From Methylobacterium durans (GTDB lineage Bacteria; Pseudomonadota; Alphaproteobacteria; Rhizobiales; Beijerinckiaceae), in the NCBI RefSeq assembly GCF_003173715.1, contig NZ_CP029550.1, forward strand, positions 1,426,001 through 1,490,000: a DNA stretch of 64,000 nt, in the 5' to 3' direction. The position numbers and the translations under genes were made by a program. Shown here in pieces: positions 51,410 through 60,041 of this stretch; position 1 is the stretch's first letter, and each line of letters starts with the position of its first letter. The notes beneath the pieces are model-generated. The model was not told the origin of the DNA. It worked only from the letters and a program-made list of their open reading frames with translations, and did not search any database.

Positions 51410-52632
51410 CCCGGCCGGGCGGATGCGAGCAGCCGGACGGTCGCCACCGTGGCGACGCCCGACAGAAGCGTGGCGAGGCCGAACAGGGCCCCGTAGCCGA
51501 GGAGGTCGGCGAGCTTGCCGGAGATGAGCGAGCCGACGAGGTAGACGACGAGTTGCGCGCAGGCGAGGATCGTGAAGTCTGTGCCGGGCTGCTCGGGCGA
51601 AGAGACCGCCATGAAGAGACTGTAGAGAGCCACGATCTCCATATACCGGATCAGGGTCTGGAAACCCGCCGCCCCGAAGAGCGGCCACAGGCCGACGACG
51701 GTGCCGAGCGCGTGCGCGGCGAACAGGGCGAAGCAGAGCGTGCGCAAGGTCCCGAGCAGGCCGAGCGTCGCAGCAGTCCCGCAGCGCCGCACGAGGAGCG
51801 CCGCGACCGCCGAGCCGGCGAGGCCCGCCGTCGCCGCGGAGAGGCCGGACAGATACCCGATCTGGTTGAGGGGCACGCCGGCATCGACGAGGTAGGGCCC
51901 CTCCATCGCCTTCACGAGACCCTCGCTGACCCGGTAGGTCAGGGCGACCCAGAGGATGGTCCGAACCTCCTTCCGCCTCAGGAACGCCCGGATCGACGGG
52001 CGCGGCGCCTCGGCGGCCGGAGCCGGGTCACTCTCGCGCATGGCGAGTGCCGCGACCAGGGGGAGGAGCGAGAAGCCGGCGGCAGAGAGCAGCATGCCCG
52101 TCCAGCCGACATGGTGGTAGAGGACGAGGCTGAGTGTGCCGCCGATGACCACGCCGAGAGCGACTGAGCCGCCCTGGATGGCGTTGCCCACGGCGCGATC
52201 CTCCGCCCGGAGCTGCTTCACCGCGTAGCCGTCCGTCGCGATGTCCTGCGTCGAGATGAGCAGCGCGGCGAGAAACCCGACCGCGAGGATCCCGGCCACG
52301 TTGGTCGGCCCGAGCGGGATCATCGCGAGGATGCAGCCGATCACCCCGGTCTGCGTCGCGATCACCCAGCCGGCCCGGTGCGCCCGCGCAAAGGGGCGGA
52401 CGCGGTCGACCACGGGGGCCCACAGGAATTTCAGCACGAGCGGCAGGAACAGGAGGCTGAGATAGCCGATCGCCGTGCGGGAGATCCCGGCCTCCCGCAT
52501 GATGGGCGGCAGGGCGGCGGCGATCAGGTAGGACGGGATGGCCTGGGCGAGGTAGAGCCCGCCCAGCACCACGAAAAGCCGGCTGCGGCCGAGCGCGGGC
52601 GCCTGGAGCGCGGGTTGCACGGCGGCAATCAT
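51394..52632 (-). CDS. RhtX/FptX-type MFS siderophore importer
   Basis: A 412-residue 12-helix permease with AmpG-like sequence: LGGLYLAQAIPSYLIAAALP, ISRTAIGYLSLLFLPLVLKF, LWAPVVDRVRPF (the conserved D-R loop) and STQDIATDGYAVKQL. This branch includes RhtX and FptX, single-protein inner-membrane importers of hydroxamate or pyochelin siderophores. Its ATG overlaps the stop of the small gene before it (ATGA), and that gene is two bases after the receptor gene: receptor, small protein and importer form an operon. The last 16 bases overlap the convergent exporter gene. Confidence 0.83.
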   Translation of the reverse strand: MIAAVQPALQAPALGRSRLFVVLGGLYLAQAIPSYLIAAALPPIMREAGISRTAIGYLSLLFLPLVLKFLWAPVVDRVRPFARAHRAGWVIATQTGVIGCILAMIPLGPTNVAGILAVGFLAALLISTQDIATDGYAVKQLRAEDRAVGNAIQGGSVALGVVIGGTLSLVLYHHVGWTGMLLSAAGFSLLPLVAALAMRESDPAPAAEAPRPSIRAFLRRKEVRTILWVALTYRVSEGLVKAMEGPYLVDAGVPLNQIGYLSGLSAATAGLAGSAVAALLVRRCGTAATLGLLGTLRTLCFALFAAHALGTVVGLWPLFGAAGFQTLIRYMEIVALYSLFMAVSSPEQPGTDFTILACAQLVVYLVGSLISGKLADLLGYGALFGLATLLSGVATVATVRLLASARPGQAAR

Positions 52633-53039
52633 GGCGTCTCGCCGGCCCCGCCGTGACGATCCGGGCCCGCCCGCAGGGCCGGGACATGCTCGGCCAGGAA
52701 GCGGCGAGCCTCCGCCTCGTCGTCCGTCACCGTCAGAGGCATGGGCCAGAGGCGGCGGAAGGTCTCGGCCATGCGCTCGGTGGCTCCCGGCCGCGCGAGG
52801 GCGATCGCCACGCAATGCCGCTCGAACTGATCCCGGGTCGCCTTGAACCAGAGCGCCTGCGCCCGCTCCCCCGCCTGCGAGAGCCGGCCCCCGCCGCCGA
52901 AGAGCGCGAGCAGGGCGAAGGGCTCGCCCCGGCGTCCGATCTTGGTCAGGGCGTCGAGATAGTCGCGCTCGTCCTCCGAGCGATAGGGCGGCAGGAAGCG
53001 CAACGTCAGAACGACGCCCTCATCATCGAGCCGGACCAT
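52629..53039 (-). CDS. Small siderophore-locus protein of unknown function
   Basis: A 136-residue soluble protein: MVRLDDEGVVLTLRFLPPYR, KIGRRGEPFALLALFGGGGR, HCVAIALARPGATERMAETF, MPLTVTDDEAEARRFLAEHV. The alternating strand-helix order and length suggest a STAS/SpoIIAA-like fold. Placed between the TonB receptor (two-base gap) and importer (overlap), it is translationally coupled to both, so a role in siderophore uptake or release is likely. I cannot name a family. Confidence 0.75.
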   Translation of the reverse strand: MVRLDDEGVVLTLRFLPPYRSEDERDYLDALTKIGRRGEPFALLALFGGGGRLSQAGERAQALWFKATRDQFERHCVAIALARPGATERMAETFRRLWPMPLTVTDDEAEARRFLAEHVPALRAGPDRHGGAGETP

Positions 53040-53041
53040 GG

Positions 53042-55261
53042 TCAGAACGTCTTCCTGTAGCCGAGCGTGACGGTCCGCCCCCAGGAATAGACGGCGAGGT
53101 TTCGCACCGAGGTCGCGGTTGGATTCACGAGTTGTGCATCGAGGAGGTTGTTGACCGCGAAGTAAGCCTCGCCGCCATCGATCGGCGCGCTGAGGGCCGC
53201 GTTCATGGTCACGCCCGGCTTGATGCCGTAGCGGCTTCCGACCAGGTCGATGCGCGCATCGCGCCCCGACCACGCCTCCCCCTCAAGCCGCAGGCTGACG
53301 CCGCCGTCGAAGAGGTAAGACCCCCAGATCGTGGTGCGGAAGGGCGTGGCGATGCGGTTGTTCGGCAGCCAGCTGTCGAGGCGCCCGTCCTTGTTGCTGT
53401 CGTAGCGGCCCTCCCGATAGGTGGCGTTGCCGCCGACCGAGGCGCGCTCCGTCAGCGCGTACTGGCCGATGACCTCGGTGCCGTAGATGAATTCCTTCTG
53501 CTGCGAGATGGTGTTGGTAATCGGATCGAAGGTGACGCCCCGCTCGGAGGTGCTGATGAAGCCCGCGAGGCTCCCGCGGAAAGGTCCGTTGCCGCCGCGG
53601 ATGCCAAGCTCGTAGCTGTTCACGATCTGCGCCTCGGGCGCGATCGACTGGAAGGTGACCGACCGGCGGGCGGCAGGCAGGCAGTTCGGGTTCGCGACGG
53701 GGCAGGCGAAGGCGGTGGAGAGGCCGGCCCGGCGGGTTTAGGCCCCGACGTCCGGCAGAGCGAAGCCCTGCGAGAAGCCGCCGTAGAGTTCGGCCGCCTG
53801 ATCGAGCCTGTAGGTGGCGCCGAGATTGAAGGTGGGTGCCGAATAGTCGAAATCGCCGCCGGTGACGCGCAGCGCCGGCAGCACGAAGGCTTGATATCCG
53901 AGCGGCGTCCGCGCGGCGACGGCGGCGTAGGCGGCGGGGCGCAGGAAGTCCTCGACGTTCAGCGCGAAATACTCGTAGCGCACGCCGCCTCGGACGGTCA
54001 GGCTCTCGGTCACCGGCACCTGCAGCAGGCCGAAGGCAGCAGTCGTGGTCTGCTGCAGCGGCGTGAAGACGTTCTGGCCATTCGTCAGCGTCTGATTGGT
54101 CTTCTCCAGGATCAGGTCGGCACCCCAGGTGAGCCGGGCTCCGGCCCAGACGTCGTCGAGGGGTGTGTCGACGGTGGCGTTGATGCCGCCGCGGTCGGAG
54201 AACAGCGTCGTCTGGTTGCTCGGGCTCGTGGGCCGAAGCGGATCGAATGAATAGTAGACTTGTGAGTTGTATGGATAGGAGAAGGTCGTGAAATTGAAGC
54301 GCTTCTCGATGCTGTTGTAATATCCGAGCACGCTCAACGAGCCCAGCGCGAAATCCCTGTCGATGTAGCGGAGCTGCAAGGATTTCGTGTCCTCGAGGAT
54401 GCTTAGGCCCGGATAGGGCTGAGTGAGGATCGGCCTCGCGTACGGGGCGGAATAGTTGGTCAGGTAGCGCGGATCCTGATTGAAGGAGAACCACGCGAAC
54501 GAACCCTCGATCCGCTTCGCCGCATCGATGTCGTAACCCAGCTTCGCGAAGACGTTGCCGCTGCCGAAGCGGTCGCCGCCGCCCTGGCCGAGCATCGCGT
54601 CCGAAGGCAGTTCGCGCCCGATCCCGTCATAGGTCCGGCGCCCCATCCGCCCGGTCCCGGTGAAGACGTAGTCGAACCCGTCCGGATTCCTCCCCGAGAC
54701 CGTCGTCGACAGCTCCGGGACGATCGAGGCCGCGATGTCGCTGGTGAAGGCGCGGGTCACAGTGTTGACGGTCACCCGGGGTGGGCCGGGCTCCGCCCGC
54801 TTGGTGATGAAGTTGACCGTGCCGCCGGTCGCACCGGCGCCGTAGAGGCTCGACGCGCCGGCGACCAGCTCAATCCTGTCGACGGAGTTCAGGTCGATCA
54901 GCGCGAGGATGCGGTTAACGTCGCGCAGTGGCGTGTTCAGGGGAACACCGTCGAGGAGGACCAGAAGGTCGCGCCCGCGATAGGTCTCCGAGGCACCCGA
55001 CACGCTCTGGTTCGAGACCGAGAAGCCGGGCACGAGGCGCGAGAGCGCCGCCGAGGCGCTACTGCTCTGCTTGAGTTGCTGCTCGATCTCCTGGCGCCCG
55101 ACGATCTGGACGGATTGCGGGATGTCGGAGACGGAGCGCTCGGCGCGGGCGGCGGTGACCGAGAGTTGATCGAGTTCGACAGCCTGACTCGACGGTGCCT
55201 GAGCGGCGGCCGGTGCGGTGACGACCAGCAATGCCGTCGTCGAGACGAAGGGGTAACGCAT
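53042..55261 (-). pseudogene. TonB-dependent siderophore receptor, one in-frame stop
   Basis: About 739 codons. Signal peptide MRYPFVSTTALLVVTAPAAA (cleavage near AAA|QA). Plug domain: TonB-box-like LDQLSVTAARAERSVSDIPQ, YRGRDLLVLLDGVPLNTPLR, IELVAGASSLYGAGATGGTV. The beta-barrel ends in VYSWGRTVTLGYRKTF with the terminal Phe. A TAA at 53738-53740 interrupts GFALPDVGA / TRRAGLSTAF; the frame is the same on both sides and downstream sequence (APEAQIVNSYELGIRGGN) is well conserved. It could be a point change, paired indels or error. Ligand presumably the locus' own siderophore. An Irr-like site lies 100 bases upstream. Confidence 0.85.
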
Positions 55262-55359
55262 CGGCTTCCAGAGTCCTGCGGATCGGCGAATGGATTGGAC
55301 ACACGTGCAGCTGGCATTCGCCAACCAACTTCACGCTTATTCCCAGTTCATCCCGCTGT

Positions 55360-55374
55360 TTCAAATTATTCTAA
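55360..55374. promoter_or_regulatory. Irr/ICE-like site upstream of the receptor gene
   Basis: TTCAAA-TTA-TTCTAA; on the receptor's strand TTAGAA-TAA-TTTGAA. It shares AATTATTCTA with the perfect palindrome at 50133 and lies about 100 bases upstream of the receptor start and 105 before the AraC start. Confidence 0.5.
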
Positions 55375-55478
55375 TCTGAATATAACGGTATCGGCGGCTT
55401 GATTTTTTGCCTTCATCGGCGTCTGTGCTTGGGCACTATTAGGCCGCTGCATTCGCGGCTGTCTCGGACGGATGCGCA

Positions 55479-56538
55479 GTGAAAGACGGACAGGGGCGAA
55501 AAGCGCAGGATCCGGAAGCGCCGAACGGCCGTGGGCCGGCCGCGGTGTGGCTGCTGGCCGACGAGATGATGCGGGAAGCGTCGGCCTGGGCGGGTCGGCA
55601 CGCCTACGGCCGGGACCTCGCCCCCCGCTCGCTCGGGCCGGCCCGGGATGCGCCGTTCGAGGCGATGGCGCTACTGCGGCTGGATCCGCATGTGGGGCTG
55701 ACGATCTGCTACCAGCCCGCAGCACGCGGCGATCCGGCCCCGCTGGAGCGCATCCTGCCCCGGGGGCATGCTGCTGCGCCCGTCGAGCGGCATTATGGTG
55801 GTGCAGCAGCAGGACCAGCGCGCCGTGGTGACGACGCGGGAAGCGATCCTCCTGACGCTCTCCGAGTCGCCGACGATCCGTCTCATGGGGGTCGAGCGCC
55901 TCGACTGGTTCGAACTCGCCGACGACGACCTCAGCGCGTCGATGGTCGGCGCGGCCGCGAGCCTGCGCGTCTTCAGCGAGGACAATGCCGCTCTGGCGCT
56001 GCTCGGCAGCTACGGTGCGGCCCTGATGCGCGGGCTCCTGCCGGTGACGACCCCGTCTCTGCGCGACCATGCGATCCGCCACATGGCAGGGCTCGTCGAC
56101 ATCATGTGTTCCGACGCGGCCCTGCCCTCCAAGGGGCCGGGGACCAGCCGGCAGGCCGGTCGCATCCGCGCGATCAAGGCGGAGATCGAGGTGCGGCTCG
56201 GCGAACGCAACTTGAGTGCGCGGCATTTCGCACAGCTCTCCGGGATGAGCGTGCGCTCACTCCAGAAGCTGTTCGAGGCGGACGGGCAGACCTTCTCGGA
56301 ATTCGTTCTGGAGCGCCGCCTCGAACGCGCCCTGCGCCTGCTGCGCTCGACGGCCAAGGGGCCCCAATCGATCAGTGCAATCGCCTTCGAGGTCGGCTTC
56401 GGCGATCTCTCGTACTTCAACCGTACTTTCCGCAAGCGCTACGGGATGCCGCCGCGCAGGGTGCGCTCAGCGCACGCTTCGCTGGCGGCGGATTTCGAAT
56501 CCGCGGACCCCGAAACGCTGCCTCCGGATGAGGCCTGA
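55479..56538 (+). pseudogene. AraC-family regulator, single frameshift
   Basis: About 353 residues. The N-terminal ligand-type domain (AraC_binding_2-like) spans both frames; the C-terminal domain has two HTH motifs: LSARHFAQLSGMSVRSLQKL and ISAIAFEVGFGDLSYFNRTF, RKRYGMPPRRVR (about residues 240-330). The switch is at CCCCGGGGG (55757-55765): removing one C gives ILPGGMLLRPSSGIMVVQQQ. Divergent from the receptor operon, it is probably the local activator, as AraC proteins of siderophore loci often respond to the imported siderophore. Confidence 0.8.
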
Positions 56539-56623
56539 GGCCCGTCGCGCCGCTTGAAGGCGGAGGCCCGCATCGCTCGCCCCGAAACATCGCGCCGCGT
56601 CCTCGCGAGCGAGGGCTCGGTCC

Positions 56624-56652
56624 TTGATCGACATACAGCGACGACCTATTAT
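56624..56652 (+). promoter_or_regulatory. Sigma-70-type promoter for the NepR-sigma gene
   Basis: TTGATC (56624-56629), a 17-base spacer, then TATTAT (56647-56652). Spacing is ideal. It argues that translation starts downstream, at ATG 56696, rather than at earlier in-frame starts inside this promoter. Confidence 0.5.
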
Positions 56653-56695
56653 GAATTCACTGTATGGCGGGTGCGATAGGGAGATCGAGCACGCA

Positions 56696-57430
56696 ATGGC
56701 GTTCCACGCACAAGCTCCGACGCGGCCGGCCCGGGCTCGCGACGACCGGTCGCCCGCGCTGAAACCGGATTTTCGTCCGCGCCTTCCGGCGTTCCTGCGC
56801 GACCACCTCGGGCTTCATCTTCGAACCTTGTACGGGACGGCCCCGGCTGAAGAGACACCGAGGCGGTTCCTCGACCTTCTCGACCGGCTCGAGGCGGCTC
56901 TGACCGTGGGCGCTCCCTCCGATCCGACCGCGTTCCGCGACGAGTTGCTGGCGCTCCTGCCCGATCTGCGGGGTTTCGCCCGTTCGATCGTCCGTGATCC
57001 GAGCCACGCCGACGACCTCGTTCAGGAGACCCTGCTCAGGGCTTGGCAGAATCAGCATCGCTATCGGCCGGGCAGCAACTTCAAGGCCTGGGCGTTCACG
57101 ATCCTGCGCAACCAGTTTTACACGGAGCGCCGTCGCACGAAGCGCGAGGTCGAGGATGTCGACGGTGCGGCGGCCGGTCGGCTCATCGCGCTCTCCGATC
57201 AGGTCGATCGGGTAGCCCTGCAGGAACTCTGGGCGCGGATCAGACGGCTTCCGGTGCCGCAACAGGAGGCGCTCATTCTCGTGGCCGCGCAGGGGATGAC
57301 CTACGAGGAGGCCTCAGCGGTGCTCGGGTGCCAAGTGGGGACCGTGAAGAGCCGGGTCAGTCGGGCCCGCGAGGTCCTGGCCAGCGCGATGGGGCAAGCG
57401 GGCCCGAAGCTCGGCAGCGTCCCGGCCTGA
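56696..57430 (+). CDS. ECF sigma factor (EcfG-like) with N-terminal NepR-like domain
   Basis: A 244-residue protein. Residues about 33-69 (FLRDHLGLHLRTLYGTAPAE, then ETPRRFLDLLDRLEAAL) match the NepR anti-sigma pattern: LGxxLRxLYxxxxxExxPxRFLDLLxRL. Then sigma region 2 (about 80-150: LLALLPDLRGFARSIVRDPS, ADDLVQETLLRAWQNQHRYR, FKAWAFTILRNQFYTERRR) and region 4 (about 175-230: RRLPVPQQEALILVAAQGMT, YEEASAVLGCQVGTVKSRVS). Both sigma regions are EcfG/ECF15-like. NepR and EcfG are normally separate proteins; here one chain holds both. ATG 56651 is an alternative start. Convergent with the 830-residue gene. Confidence 0.83.
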   Translation: MAFHAQAPTRPARARDDRSPALKPDFRPRLPAFLRDHLGLHLRTLYGTAPAEETPRRFLDLLDRLEAALTVGAPSDPTAFRDELLALLPDLRGFARSIVRDPSHADDLVQETLLRAWQNQHRYRPGSNFKAWAFTILRNQFYTERRRTKREVEDVDGAAAGRLIALSDQVDRVALQELWARIRRLPVPQQEALILVAAQGMTYEEASAVLGCQVGTVKSRVSRAREVLASAMGQAGPKLGSVPA

Positions 57431-57459
57431 TCGGCCGCGACCGGCTCCGGGACGGACGT

Positions 57460-59952
57460 TCAGTGAACGTCCGGGTGATGAAGCGGCGCATGCAGGTGCG
57501 AGAGGCCCACGAGCCCCACATCCGCGTGCGGGTCCATCTCCGGCGCGTGAGGCGGTGCCGGATGGCCAGGGGACGGATGGGCCTTCGAGCCATTGCCCGG
57601 GCCGAAGACGAGGTTGCCGTCCGCATCGACCGTCGCAGCGAGACCGACCGGCCGCGTCTCCACCATCGGAGGGGACGCGGGCTGGGGATCGGGCGCTCGC
57701 GCGACCGGAACCGAGGCGGGTGACGGCGTGGTGTCGCCGGGCGGCGGGCTCGGATGCGTCTCGATCGCGTCCGCAGGTTGAATCGACGCCGCCTGATGCG
57801 CGGGATGGACAGCGGCCTTGCCGTGAGCGGCGCTCGCATCGCTCTCCGTGGGCGCAGGCTGTCCGGGTTCGGCTTCCGCGGGCGTCGGAGCGTGCTTGGC
57901 TGCCGCGGCATCCGCCTTCGCGTCGTGACCGTCAACGGCCAGATTGTCCGGGCCGGTGCTCTTGACCGGATCTGACGGGTCGGCCGCCTTGTCCGGGTGC
58001 TTGGCCTGCTGCCCGGGAGCAGCGGCGCTCGCGGCCGCAGGTCCGACGTCGCTCGCTTTCACGGGGTGCGATGTGGCTTCCGGCGCCGGGGCGTGGCCGT
58101 CCGCAGCGTGCTTGTCCTGGCCAGTGATCTTATCCGGGCCGGTGACCTTGTCCGGGCCGGCAGCATCGGCAGCCTTGTTCGGATGCTTGCCCGGCTCGAT
58201 CACGCCGGGCTCGGCGGCCGGCGCCGCCTCCGCTGTCGAACCTTGGCCCTCCACGGCATGCTTCTCGGAGCCGGTGCTCTTCGCCGCTTCAGCCTGGGCG
58301 GCAGCCTTCTCGGCCTGCTTGATCTGTCCGGGAGCCGTGGCGTTCATGGGTCCCTGGCTCGCCCCGCCCGCCTCGGCCTCCGCGCCCGCAGCCGCGACGT
58401 CCGCCTTCGCGCCGTGACCGCCCGCACTCGGCTGATCCGGCTCCGCGGCCTTGGCCGGTTCGACGCCTGACGCCTCGGCCTTGGTCTTGTTCTGGCCGGG
58501 CGCCGCGGCGCTGGGGCCGGTGTGGGACGCCTCGGCCCCCTTGCCCTCGGCGATTGCCGGGCCCGCGCCGGCGGCAGCCGCTTTCGACGAACCGGAATTC
58601 CCGGACTCCGCGCGCTCTTCCCCGGACGGCCCCGAGCCGGATCCCTTCAGATCGTCGATTTGGCTCTTGGCGTCCTGGCTCTTGGCGTCCTGGCTCTTGT
58701 CGGCCTTGACCGTCTCGCCTTTGGCTGTCTCGTCCTGGGCCGCCTTGCCGCGACCGGAGGACGATCCCGACTTCTCGTCGTCGGAGCGAAGCACCGAGAC
58801 GAGCCAGGGCGTCTGCGGCGAATTTCCCTGAGACCCGGATTGCGCCGCGCCCGGCTTCGCATCGTTTGATCCGGAATCGTCCGGCGAGACGGAGGCCGAT
58901 CCGGCTCTCGCGGCTTTCCCGTCCGGAACGGCGGAGGTGTCCGCGCCGTCCGCCGGGCGTCCGTCGTTCGCGGAGAGGCGGCCCACGCCGACGAGTAGGC
59001 TCGGCTCCGTGGACCGCGGCGCCGTGTGCTCGTCGGCCTCGCCCGCCGCGGGCTTGGTCGCGGCCGCGAGTTTCGGATGCGCGGGGCCTTCGGAGCCGGC
59101 GTCGGGCCGGCCCTGCTGGATTGCGCCGGGCCGCTCGGGCGTGGCTTGCGCGTCCTCGCCCCTCCGGTTCGCGAGGTCGGCGTCGAGGGCAGAGGCAGGC
59201 TGGATCGCCCCCGCCTCGGCCCGCGTGGACCGGGCCTGCGCGCCGGCCGTCGAAGCCTCGCCCTGGGCCGCATTCTGGGTCGGAGCACTCGTCGGTTCGG
59301 CCGAGAGCAGATCCGGACCCGATCTGCGGTCGAGCTCGTCCGCCGCGACCGACTGCGCGGCGAAGATCATCGCCGTGAACAGGATCGCCTCGACCTGCCG
59401 GCGGTGGTCGTCCGACCGGGAATCGTCGCTGGGCTTGCCCTGCGCCGTCTCCGCCGAAACCGCCGCAGGGCCGCCGCCGGGCATTGCGGGCAGGCTCCCG
59501 TCAGGGCCGATCGCGTCCAACTCGCCGGCCGCGGCGTCCTCGGAGGAGAGGATCAGCGCCGCCGCCGCGACGATCGCCGCCAGCAGGGCCGCCGGATGAA
59601 CCACGAGCTTGGTGCCGGCACCGGCTTGCGGCATTGGCAGGAGCGCGGGATTCCGGGCCGCGATCTCGTCGAGGAGCGCTCGGAAGTCGGACCCGCGCAT
59701 CGGCCGGTCTAGGGCCTCGGACGCCACCACGTAGCTGCCGTCGATCCGAGCGAAATGCATGATGGCGTCGCCATCGGGGCGGCAGAAGGCGAACCACGGA
59801 TCCGCCTCGTCGCTCACGCCCTGCTCGCTGGTGATGCGAATCCCGGCGCGGATCAGCGCGGCCTCGACCCGGTAGAACTCGGCGAGCTCCTGCTGGGACC
59901 ACGCGCCCGCCGTGGTCGCGGCCGGCCGGAAGAAGGAGATTACCGCAGCCAT
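57460..59952 (-). CDS. Large Ala/Gly/Lys/Asp-rich protein behind a type I secretion system
   Basis: An 830-residue protein. Residues 1-105 form a folded domain (FYRVEAALIRAGIRITSEQG, DPWFAFCRPDGDAIMHFARI, GSYVVASEALDRPMRGSDFR). A membrane helix follows (about 115-135, HPAALLAAIVAAAALILSS), then about 600 residues of low-complexity sequence rich in Ala, Gly, Lys, Asp and His with loose repeats (GPDKVTGPDKITGQDKHAAD), ending in a His-rich tail. GAGG six bases before the ATG. It lies 89 bases behind the HlyD gene on the same strand, so probably one operon. No RTX repeats are present. It may anchor to or be handled by the exporter; function unknown. Confidence 0.8.
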   Translation of the reverse strand: MAAVISFFRPAATTAGAWSQQELAEFYRVEAALIRAGIRITSEQGVSDEADPWFAFCRPDGDAIMHFARIDGSYVVASEALDRPMRGSDFRALLDEIAARNPALLPMPQAGAGTKLVVHPAALLAAIVAAAALILSSEDAAAGELDAIGPDGSLPAMPGGGPAAVSAETAQGKPSDDSRSDDHRRQVEAILFTAMIFAAQSVAADELDRRSGPDLLSAEPTSAPTQNAAQGEASTAGAQARSTRAEAGAIQPASALDADLANRRGEDAQATPERPGAIQQGRPDAGSEGPAHPKLAAATKPAAGEADEHTAPRSTEPSLLVGVGRLSANDGRPADGADTSAVPDGKAARAGSASVSPDDSGSNDAKPGAAQSGSQGNSPQTPWLVSVLRSDDEKSGSSSGRGKAAQDETAKGETVKADKSQDAKSQDAKSQIDDLKGSGSGPSGEERAESGNSGSSKAAAAGAGPAIAEGKGAEASHTGPSAAAPGQNKTKAEASGVEPAKAAEPDQPSAGGHGAKADVAAAGAEAEAGGASQGPMNATAPGQIKQAEKAAAQAEAAKSTGSEKHAVEGQGSTAEAAPAAEPGVIEPGKHPNKAADAAGPDKVTGPDKITGQDKHAADGHAPAPEATSHPVKASDVGPAAASAAAPGQQAKHPDKAADPSDPVKSTGPDNLAVDGHDAKADAAAAKHAPTPAEAEPGQPAPTESDASAAHGKAAVHPAHQAASIQPADAIETHPSPPPGDTTPSPASVPVARAPDPQPASPPMVETRPVGLAATVDADGNLVFGPGNGSKAHPSPGHPAPPHAPEMDPHADVGLVGLSHLHAPLHHPDVH

Positions 59953-60041
59953 GTCGACCTCATACTCAGCAACCGGACGCCCGCGCCACGGAGGGCTGCG
60001 GGCACGCCGCCCGCGCCGTCGCCCACCGTTCCACCTTAAGT

